A stretch of DNA of 64,000 nt, from NCBI GenBank assembly GCA_020086605.1, contig JACBWW010000016.1:2747898-2811897 (forward strand), read 5' to 3'. The notes below the pieces were generated by a model. It was not told the origin of the DNA, did not search any database, and saw nothing but the letters and a program-made list of their open reading frames with translations. Source of the DNA: Lanius collurio. Taxonomy: Eukaryota; Chordata; Aves; Passeriformes; Laniidae. The position numbers and the translations under genes are program-made. Below, piece by piece: positions 53,716-64,000 of this stretch; within the stretch, counting starts at the first letter, position 1, and each line of letters begins with the position of its first letter.

Positions 53716-56700
53716 CTGCTTTTATGCGTTTGATTTTAAAGCTTGCTGAAAGTATCTCTGATTTTGTTATTTATCTGTTCGAGGCTGATGCCACTTCCCG
53801 GAGACTCAGCTGCCTCTGTAAAAATCATAACCGCTCGTGCCTGAACTGTAGTTCAGGAATTCCCCTAACACTCCGCACTCGTGCTGCTTTAACTCGAGCG
53901 TTGTCCATTTGTAAAAGAAGATACACCCCAGATGTGCAAGAGTCTTGTTTATCTGGCCACTCACACCTGCTTTTGCCTGCTGGAAAAACAGAAGCCTCCC
54001 CTCAGAACTCGTAATTCTTAGTTTGTCTGCAGTCTGCAGTGAGCTGTAAGTGAACACTCAGCTATTCGGGAGTATTTCTGCATAAGCAAAAATAAACGTC
54101 ACTTCAAAGGATAGCCCAGATGTCGGGGAAGTTAATTGTTTGATGGCAGATTGGAGGGCAGCAGTGGGAATGTTTGATTAATTATCATTCCATTGCATGC
54201 GTCCACAGTTTAGGAAGAAAATCAAAGCCAGAATTGCAAAATGCAGAGTAGCAGCTACAACTCAGAATAATATTGTCACACTGAATGGTTCCACTTAAAA
54301 AACTACAGTCATTAGATGGAAATACTTCGGCAAAAGTGCCCTGCACTACTAATATCTGTTTAATTTTTAAGTGAGGTAGTGTTTTGTTGAGCAGCTACTT
54401 CAATAAGGCAATAGGCAGAAATGAGAATCCTAAGTTACATAAATATTTCTGTAAACTGAAAGCTGTTTGCAGGTGCTGTGTTTCCCTGATGCACTGAGGA
54501 AGTGTCCCAGCAAAGGTAGTTACAATGGCTGAAGCCTTTTTATTAGGCTGTATGCTCACATAGTGCACATGAAAATAAGTTTTACAGTGAGGGGCAGAAC
54601 TAGAATCAGTAGACATTTTGAGAGTCAATGTAGGAGTGTCTTAGAAAATCTGTCTCTGCCCTTTAAAAAGGCATTTTATGAATAGGAGAAGTACTCACGT
54701 CTATTTTCTAGCTTCATAAGGCTATTGACTGAAAAACCCCAAATAACTGGGGCTCATTTTCTTTGCAGTTTGTGTGTAAAACATTTCAAAATATGCAGTG
54801 GGGTATTAAACATTGTAAATACAGCAACAACAATTGCACCTTTAAAAAATTACTACATGCTCTGGGGTGCTTTGTTTAAAAAGAATGTAAAGAACTGTCA
54901 ATAGACATTAAGCCCACCATAGAATAGTATAACAAAAGTATTATTTTCTCTCACTTAATTAGAGTTAGAGCATTACTTTTTTTGCCCAAATACTTACAAT
55001 TCCAATTCACAGAAAGGTTATGAACAGGCACCAACTATTGACAGTAGATAAGAAAACCTAAGTACAGCAGAGGGTCTCTAAAACACTCAGCCTTGTCCTC
55101 TGAGAGTATGTTGTTGCATGTAACTGCATTTTGGAGATATTATTTATGATAATGCTGCTTCATTTTTGGCACTTGACAGTGCAGTCACTGATGCATTATC
55201 AAATGCCAAATACATAAACTGTGAATGCCTCTTGAATTTTTATTTGTGGTCTGTGCTCTGCTGGTGTTTTGGTTCCTGGTACTTGCAGTTCTGCTCTATA
55301 ATTACAGCTTTGCAAATTGAAGCATTCGACTTCCTATTCATATGTCTTGGATTTTCATATTTTGATTAGCTGTGTGGGCAAACTCTTAAATTAGAGGGAA
55401 GAGTTCAAAAGGCAGCCTGCGTCTGTATTCTGATGAACAGCAGTTGCATATTGGGCCTCATTTAATGTGTCTAACTTCCCTTACAAACTCCATTAATCTT
55501 TTGCACAAAACAGTATTTGGGATAAGGTTTGATGTGCAAGTTTTTAAATGTCTGATACTAGTGTCTTACATTAGCCAGGTGTGCTTCTCCTGCAGTGTTG
55601 CCTGAAGGTACATTTTTTTGTTGTTGTTTTAAAAGTTCTGTAAAGTGACTAAATGTGTCTAAATGTCTCAAAACTGATTTGAAACTGGTGTCTCTTGTAT
55701 GCTGCGTCCCTTGGTTTGTGAACTCTTTCCAGCTGCAGTTGTTCTGTTTCATGTTGGCATTGCCTTGGGCAAAGAAAGCACATTTATATTGATGTTTAAT
55801 GATTTATTATAGCTAACTGGTAGATTCTGCAGATAAGCACTTTCTCTCTGTGGTGTATTGAATTGCTATAGATTTAGGTCTTAAATTTGTATTGCAATCA
55901 TTCCTCCTTTTTTTGCCACTAGTGACGAAGTATTTAAATTTCAACAATAAATAGGAATGAATGGCAATTAGATGGAATGTCATTTTACAATCCAAGTTAA
56001 ACAGTCAGTGTTTTCATGTTAAACAGAAATTGCAGTGATGGCAGGAGATAAGTTACGTGCTTACCATTTTGAGTGTAGTTTGAAGGTTTCCTTTTGGGAT
56101 GTCAGGGAGCCTGATGTTACTTGTAAAGCGTGGTGCCTGATTGCACTGCTGATGGTTTAAATCATGCCCAGTCTTTTGCATGCTCCCAGTTTATGCTTGG
56201 CCAGTAGTGCCCTGGTGACATTTTGCTTGTGTTTGGGGGGCAGAAAAGCAAGTGTAAAAAGGGCTGAGGGGACTTTTAGGATAATGTCTTTTGACTGCGT
56301 GGTCTGTTTTGATGGTTCACTGCTCTCGGTATGTCACATTATGGCCATATTACCATGCTTTAAGATTACTTCAGATAAGGATTAATTCTGACCTAGTTTG
56401 AGAGGATTTCTGACTGTTTTTTCTGTATTGGAGGGGTTTGAGTTTTTAATTTCTCAGTTAAAAGCAATCATTGCAGGAGCTCCATTATCCCTTTAATCCT
56501 TCCTCTCCAGCCACACCAGCCTTGGCAGTCTGTGAGCGGTGCATTTAGGCAGTGTAAGGGAGTGACATTGTGCTGGGGGAGAGCAAAACCTGCTAGAATT
56601 CTTTCTCCCTGCTCAGAGACAGTGTTACCTCAGGGCGCCGCAAATTAGCAACGATCATTATCTGTAATGGCTGAAAAGATAACAGACAAGCGAATGAATA

Positions 56701-59700
56701 TCACACACAAGGGTTTGACATACCTTCCTTGCTCAGGCCATTTATGGTGCAGGATTATACCCACTGAAAATAGTTTGGGCACGCCATCACTTCAGCCAAA
56801 AAGATGCTCTCGACCATGCGCACATCCCCCACCAGCCCTGCTTCCTGCGACCGCTGTGCTCGGGATCCGCTCTGTCCATCTGCCTGCCCGTTGCCGTGTT
56901 ACCTTCCTTGCGTGGAAGTGGCGTCCTTGTCTCGGGGCTTTTCGTTCATGCTGCAGACAAAGGGGCAGGAGTTGTGGCTGCTGCAGGCGCGGGGCTCCCT
57001 GCCGCTCACAGCCGCTGCCTTGGGGCTCTCACATCTGGTGTCTCCCGGCTCGGACAATGCAGGGCTGTGTTCTGCTCTCCTCAGGATCCATATTTCTGGT
57101 GGAAATGTTAGCAGGGAGTGCTAGCGCGTAGTGCCTCAGTTGTCTTCAGGAGCAGGATCTCCCTCTGTTCTTTCCTTCATTGTTGCTAGGCAGTAATAGA
57201 AATGGTTTGGAGCTGTTTTAACCCAGAATTGTGGTGTATAAAATCCATCCCGTAGTTCTTCAGCTGCTGCACAGGCAGGCAGCAGTTTAAATGTGGGCTT
57301 TGACAGATGCTGTCTTCTGACAGAGCAGAATTTAACGTCACTGCTTGGCTGAATCCCACGTGATTGTTAGCATTCATTTTGACTAAATCCAAAGGCAGAC
57401 AGGAAGCTTTACGGGCTCTTGCTGTTATTTGATAAATGATACATACTCAGTTCATGCACAGTGGTAGGTGAATAGTATAAAAATTGTATGATCATTAAGT
57501 GAAAAATTGGGGGTTTTTACAGGTTGTTTTCACTTTTCCTTGACACTGTAACTTAGGCTTCTCTAGGGGATTTTTAATGCTAGACGTTCTATTCCCATAT
57601 TCCAAAAGCTGTTGTGCTGTGCAAGGGAATTATAAGCATTTAAATGCTGAAGCTTGATTTAACCCATTTGGCTCTCTTGGAGTACAAATGGTTTGTGCCT
57701 TCATGTCAAAGAAAAGATAAAACTGTCATTCTTTGCTCATATTTCCTTTACACATGCTTACTCTTTAAAAGCTGCTTTTTGTTATCTGAGGTTATTCAAT
57801 TAGGCTGAACAACACTGATGTATAAGCACATGCTGTTAAGCTGCCTCTGTGCTGTTAATGGCTTTCTGCTATGGTACAGTCTGAAGTCTGGCGTTGCAGA
57901 GTCAGGGGCACTTCATTTCAATTATTAATGAACCTAAAATGTCTTTTGTCTGTTACAGACATACCTATATCACAGAATTTGTCTTTTTGGTTCTAAGGAA
58001 ACTTGTGCTCCTTTCATTTCTCTCCTTTCAATGACTGACCCTTCTATGCTGAAGGATCTTACTATATTTACTATATAAATAAAATACCACAATAGATAGT
58101 CGGGAAAATGGAGAGCTAGCCGCTTACTTACCCAGGTATTTATTAGTCACTGTGTTTGCCCACTCTGTTTTGAGAAGCTTGTGACTAGCTCTTTAAGCTT
58201 TTTTATTCAGCCAAAGGGTAAAGAAACTGTAATTTATCTGGTGTGTCTGATTTGTAGAATTGGGGGTAGGCATGTCCCTTACTGGAAAATAAGGCTTCCC
58301 CAGGCAGTCAGTGTGTTTTATTATTCTAGATGCATATTATGATAATTTACTAGAAACGTAATCAGATTTAGATCCTCCTAACTAAATCATCTATCTACAC
58401 TAACTTTCTCTATTAATTTAGTCCTGTTTGTAATGCATGCATTTCCTAACCTAATAACGATTTCCACAAATCCTTTGATCCTATCTGAGGACATTTTAGG
58501 ATCATGAGCATATTTCCTAAATAGTAATTATAAATATAAAGTGCATATCAGTAAGGACTTTGTATCTCCTCCAGTCTAAACAAATGAGTGTTTAAAAAAT
58601 GGAGGGGAGGGGTCAGTGTGGGGGTGGAGCATGAGAAGAGGGCCTGTGTCCAGCACCACTTGCTGATCTGGGACCTTTATGAATAATTGAGAATCAGTGC
58701 ACTGAGAGGTTCAATATGTGCCCTGACTACTCAATTTTCCACTTAAACACACAAAGCTTTCTTATGGCTGCCTTGTATAATACTCAGAATTTTGGGTAGT
58801 CTGTTGCTGATGCACACAAATATGTGAGAGTATGATCAGCAGTGCTCCCAGTTTGCTGCACTCTGGGCTGTGAGTAGGAAACCAGGTGGGTTATTCATGT
58901 GGTCAGTGCACCCATGGGGATTTAGGCAGAAGGAAGTAATGCTTTTGTCAAACACAAACATGTAAATCTACCTCGGAGTTTTGAATTTTCAGACAAGACA
59001 TGTAACCTTGTATTTGGGAAATGAGTTCAAATCTCAACAGAATGGTTATTAAAATCTCTGCCGCTTCAACTTAATTTATTTGCTGCTGCTTCACTGTACC
59101 TGGTGTAGCTGCTAAAGCTTGGGAGCTATAGGTAGGATGTTTATGTATTATATTGGAAGGGGCAGAGCTGTCTATTTTTCTGTAAATGCTCATTAGTAAA
59201 TATTAAAGGTACAAAAATCCCAAGGGCTGTTTTTCTAAATAGAATCCTTTTGAAAGTAAATTTAGAAGGGAACAGACATCAGCTTCGGCTTTTAATTAAA
59301 TGGTCCTATCCCTTGTGTGTAGCCTGTAAAGTTCAGGCAGAGCTCTTGTCTCTTTTGATATGTGTAAAAATTGTCATCCTGCCTGAACAAATCTAGTGTT
59401 GAATTCTTAAATATTAATGACCAATTTATTTTGTTAATTCTCTTTTTTTTCCCCCTTCAAATAAGTGTGAGCATTCTTTGCTCATCTTACAAAAAAGTAA
59501 GAAAAAACTTTGATTTTTATACTGCTTTCCATCTGGGAGTGACTGATGTAGCTTTAGAGACAAAGTTTCAGGAAGAATTTCCTTTTCTTGTACAGCACTT
59601 TGTTCTTTGCTGCTCTCCTATGATACTGTGTGTTTGTGGGTATTTCAGGAGGGCAACTCTTGCTTTGGATTGGAAATAGGAGCTGCAGGTTTTAGTAATC

Positions 59701-62700
59701 TTGCTGGGTTGGAGGTTGGAATGAGCTTTACTTCAGCCCAATCTCAGTGCAAAGGGTCAGTGGACTGACTGCTTGTTCTCGATGCAGGGAGTAATGTGTT
59801 CTGTAATGTTACTATGGTTACATCCGAAATTAGAAGCTGCAGTGTTAGTGTTTGAGAGGCTGCCACCTATTAAGGCTCCAAGGAGTAAGTGAAGATGTTC
59901 AGCCTGTGAGGAGCAGGCGGAGTTACCGTGACCACCAACAGGAGTGCTCAGCGAGTCCTGCCGAGAGACAGCGAGGGAGAGGAGAGGGCTGCTCACAACA
60001 CCCTGTGCACGTGAACTGGGAACTGAGCAAAGTGTACCAATGCAAAACAAACTTGGGGAGGTTTGGAATATTTTCTTCAAAAAACTTAAGAAACTCTCTG
60101 TGTGTCATTTTTAGAGGTTGTCAGCAGAGTCTTTTCTAACTGGTTTTATAATAAACTCTTAGGTTCAGCCATTCAGTAAAGTTCTGCCACGACAACATTA
60201 GCAGAAATTCCTCAAACTAATTTGGAGTAATTGCAGTAGTCAGGCATGTACTGCTTGGTAACTTCTGCCTGGTAGTACAAGCCCCATGAGAGTTTAAATA
60301 CTTGAGTCATAGCTGATATATCACTATTCCCATACAGACCGTGCTTTCTGGAAACTCCATGAACACTTTGCAAACTTCATTCCACTTTATCATAGTAAAA
60401 TACAGTATTATATTAACTGTAATGTGCTGAAAACCTTTCAAGTGACAGTTCAGAATGATTAATGGCAACATTTTCAAGGTTGGTTATTCTTGCTTTTAAG
60501 CTTTATTTTTACCTTCTGGAAATGTGTTAATACAGAGTGTCATAAATGCTTAGTTTTAATTTTCCATGTTAAGAATTATTATGTATATGGCCAGTGGCCA
60601 TTCTCCTCTTTCCTTCAAAAAGAATACTTCTCCAGCAAGTTCAGCTAGAGTGGAGACAGCGTTGGCAAATACTTGGAATTTGCTTGCCTGCTTTGAGATC
60701 CTAACATGTCTCTTAGCTATCTCAGATATGTTTGTAAGTGAACGAAAAACAGCAATCTAGAAATGACCACAAGTGTCAGTATTGCCTGCCTTATTTTGCT
60801 CAGTAGATTTTCACCATTGCTTAGCTGGTAGTGAAACCCAGCTTTTACACTTGGTGAATTGTTTTATAAATGGTCAAGATTTTGTACTCTGTTCTAAAAG
60901 ACCCAAGCCATAAACTTGGTGATTTCATTAATTATTGAGTGTCATGACTTTAGAACTTGAATGCAGCAATACAGATCAATGTATATAACTAGAAAAAGTT
61001 CCCAGGTGTTGTGAAACATGCACTGGGTTTTATGTCATTGATTATTGTTATGTATCATTCCGTAAGGAATATGAGCACACCCCCAGCTTCCCAAAGCTGT
61101 GAGAAAGGGAAAAGTCCAAGTGATGTTTTCAAGTCAGGAGGATGCTTCTGGATAAACATTTCAAGGAGATGTTCTATAATTTTAAAGCTTGTATTTTTTA
61201 ATTAAGTAAGCGGATATTCTAGGTGTCCAGCTAAAATTTAGTGCATTCTCCTATCACAGCTTCCTTAGAGGAACAGAGGTTTGAAGTGTTTCAAAATTCA
61301 CTCTAAAGGCCAAAATACAAACTGGTTTGTTTGGTTCAGTTCTGATTTTGTATGTTACGCAAATGTATATTGGACTACTGTCCAGATGTGTTTGTTTCTT
61401 CAATATTGTGTTGTTTGTTTTATCATATCTTCTCTTTCTTCTGTATTCTGATTTCCATGTCTTCCCCCAGGCTTTGCATGCAATTATTGCTGATCTCAAG
61501 AGCTAAATACAGATTTTATTGTTCCAGGGGATGGACAACACAATTTCATTTGTATTGTGCAGGATTCTTGGTTGTGTGGTTCTCCCCTGATGAACTGGCA
61601 AGCCAGTGCCAGCAGTAATATTTTCTGCCTGTCACAAGTGTTGCTTTTGCATTCTGAGAAGAGCAGGGACTTTATGAAGCTTTGATTCAGCACAGCAGGG
61701 GAGAGGAGACCAAGCAGCTGAAGTACCAAACATTCACAGGCAGTTTAAAGGACCACAGTGGGAAATGGGCTGGTGTTTTCCCCCTTACCTCATTCTTGTT
61801 TCATCTACCTACCTGCACTCTGTGATCAAGGTACCCCTAACACCCACCCTCACATCCCCAGCATGAGAATTAGAAATAAAAACTCCAGTTCTTACAGAGA
61901 GTGAGACTCTTGGGGAAGAACTGGTACTAAATACACAATCTCAAAGCAGAGAGATTACATCCTGTTGGAGCTAACAGGCACCAGCTCTTATGCCAAGGGA
62001 GGAAAATGTCTTTTCCCAGCTGCTGCCACCTGTGCAGGCCTTTTCTGTGCCTGGTACCTTCCTTTTCTGCCCCTTTCCCCTCAGGCTATCCTCAGGCTCT
62101 TGAGGCATTCCACACTTCTCTCCCAATAACTTAAAGAGGCTCATTCTGATGAATCCTTAAGATTTATGGAATGGGTTTACTGTAGATGCTGAGAATGATA
62201 ACGTTGGATCTTCCCTCTGACTCAGTGCTCTGAGAGCTTTGTTGAGCTGAGGTGGAAACTGTGGAGTTTGGTTGCTGGGGGCCGTGCTGTCAAATGCTGT
62301 ATCCAGGTACATCTTACCTGGCAGTCTCAGGTAAGAAATTTCATGGAATTTTTTCTCATTTCACCTTTTTTTTTTTTTTTTCCCCACACTTGTAATTTTG
62401 TACCCATCAGGTTCACCAAAGGATGCAGACATCCTGCCCAGCACTCCTCCCTGCTGGAGGAGCTACATAGATTTTTTTTTTTCTTTTGTGTGAGACCAAT
62501 TAAGAGATTAGCAACTCCAGCTGTTCATCTACTCCCTAAGTTTTTTTCCCCATGTATATGGTTTGTACAGGAATATGAAGAAGTTTTGTCTGCCTCAGAA
62601 ATTCTTAGTACTGAAATAGGTGATGCACTTGTTTAGTGAATGTTAAATAATGTGAAATTGAAGAACTAGACTTTCAGAGCTGTCAGAATTTCCTGTGACT

Positions 62701-64000
62701 CGGGGTTGAGACCTGTACTGATGCTTTCCATCTGTCACGTTTCCTCAGTAGCTTTAGTTCGTTAATTCCTACAGCTCCATCCTGTAGTTATCCTCATTTA
62801 CAGCTGATTCTGGGGGACATGAAGGGTTTACAGCAGAAATAACAAAGATTTAGCAAGTGCCTTAAATGCCCGAATCCTTTTCTTCAAGCACAGATGCTTA
62901 AACTAGGAAAACCAACAAAATCAGTGGCAAAAAATCCTTCCTCCAGTGACTCAAGAGGTCATATTCATGTTATAAATTTCAGCAATATTTGTTCATAGCC
63001 AGCAGAAAACCTGGATCATAAAATGGAGAATAAATCCCCTTTTAAGAGCAGTTCCCTGCTGCCCTTTTTTTTACATGTTGGAGGAGCAGAAATTCCTCCA
63101 AACACTGTGCCCACCACCCAGTCTGACCGAACTGCCTCAGCCTGGCCGGCTGGGGACGTGTCCCTGGTTTTACCCAATGTTGTTCCTTTGTGTGAAACAC
63201 CTTTGTGTTTCCCTCCACTTGCTGTAGTTCCCAGTCAGTGCAGATTAAGCTGCAGACTTTCCACTTGTAAAATTCCCATTAAACTCAAATGATACAATTC
63301 CTTGAGTGGCTTCCCAGGAAAAGAAAGCTCTGCTGTGGAAGTAATGGATTTTGACTGAATAACTGTGTTCATAATTCCTTCTGTAATCTGTGTAAGACTC
63401 TAGATTAATTTCATGAGTCTGAGGATTTTTTTCACATAAATTACTCATGTAGAGTCAGTAACCAGGACTCCTAGTCCTCAAATACATGGTTTAGAGGAAA
63501 TCCTGAGAGTCTGGTTTGTATTATATAAAATGAGAGATAATATTGATTGAGAACTAGAGAATTTTTATTATTTTGTTCTGTCTTAAGGTGTATTTCAAAC
63601 TGGAATTCCAGGTGGTTTGTTTTCTGTAATTTAGTGGCTTCTAACAGAAGAAGAAATTAGAGACAGCTCTCTTGTATCTTGTCCACCTCAAGACATAATA
63701 TTAAGAATCATTAATGCATTCTGTAGGGAGGTGTGTCAAGTATATAATCTTGCAGTTCATAATCAGCATCTGCAATGAGTTCTATCGCTGATCTGTCTCA
63801 TTAATGTAAATTTATAGGGAGCATCTGTCATCTGGATAAAACCACCCCACTTCTTAAAACATACAAAAACCTGTCATCCTCTTAAAACTCCACAAAATCT
63901 CATGACCTTGGGTGATGGGTTGTATATTGTAGATTCTTTGAAGTCTTTTCCTCTTGAGGATTTGTGTAATAAAACATTAAGACTTCTATAAATGCTTTCT
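53716..64000 (+). other. CDC73 intron 10 continuing; upstream region of B3GALT2
   Basis: This is intronic for CDC73 and 5'-flanking for B3GALT2. A CpG-rich patch at about 56790-57070 and a motif-dense stretch at about 56630-56700 could be regulatory. Homopolymer T runs occur at about 62366-62381 and 62471-62480. I found no exon of either gene, no other gene and no clear transposon. CDC73 exon 11 must lie beyond base 64000. Confidence 0.65.
56790..57070. promoter_or_regulatory. Small CpG-rich patch upstream of B3GALT2
   Basis: This 280-bp patch has clustered CpGs in an otherwise CpG-poor intron, about 3.2 kb upstream of the B3GALT2 CpG island. Overlapping frames are open across it on the plus strand (the longest, 154 codons, is 56667-57131). 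The encoded peptides are Cys/Arg/Pro-rich, overlap each other and resemble no family, so I do not call a gene. It may be an enhancer, a minor promoter or a decayed repeat. Confidence 0.3.

Noticed and set aside
56667..57131. 154-codon open frame
   Set aside because: Other plus-strand frames are also open in this CpG-rich patch, and the peptide looks like translated noncoding sequence.
28458..64000. CDC73 exon 11
   Set aside because: I looked for a sequence coding for EGASARKTQTP after a splice acceptor and did not find one; it should lie beyond the window.

Overview
The window is vertebrate nuclear DNA, almost certainly from a bird and probably a songbird. The evidence is a CR1 LINE fragment of the avian type, at least one avian endogenous-retrovirus LTR, and exon sequences nearly identical to vertebrate CDC73 set in AT-rich introns. 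Nothing bacterial or viral dominates it: there is no operon, CRISPR array or origin.

Two genes explain the coding content. (1) CDC73 (parafibromin, a subunit of the PAF1 transcription elongation complex) runs left to right across the whole window. Coding exons 2 to 10 are present at 1534-1639, 2636-2705, 3714-3776, 3865-3917, 4257-4345, 5706-5922, 16887-16985, 18231-18309 and 28393-28457. Together they are 841 nt, equal to coding bases 132-972 in human numbering (codons 44-324 of 531). Every exon has AG/GT borders and an intact frame. Exon 1 lies to the left of the window. Exon 11 and the C-terminal Ras-like domain lie to the right, so intron 10 exceeds 35.5 kb. (2) B3GALT2 (beta-1,3-galactosyltransferase 2, 422 aa, one coding exon) lies on the minus strand inside CDC73 intron 10 at 50574-51842. 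A leader continues to a 3' splice site at 51979, and a CpG island at about 53490-53715 is the likely promoter, with a candidate noncoding exon ending at a GTAAGT donor at 53475. The same nested arrangement is known in mammals.

The rest is intron. Recognisable repeats are a solo LTR (9679-10237), an LTR-like segment in antisense (about 15270-16060), CR1 fragments (about 3430-3665 and 41590-42245), two 98% identical 212-bp copies 2.76 kb apart (31850-32061 and 34614-34825), short tandem repeats, homopolymers and a 10-N assembly gap (36843-36852).

The most interesting unexplained signal is an exon-like island in CDC73 intron 8 (17334-17456). It has a good 3' splice site, is in phase with exon 8, encodes 30 codons and then a stop, is rich in CpG for this intron, and is followed by an ATTAAA. 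It could be an alternative last exon or poison exon giving a protein of about 306 aa without the C-terminal domain. Around B3GALT2 the notable points are two overlapping upstream ORFs in the leader, a CTCF-like motif in the CpG island, and a four-unit GC-rich repeat in an A-B-B-A order.
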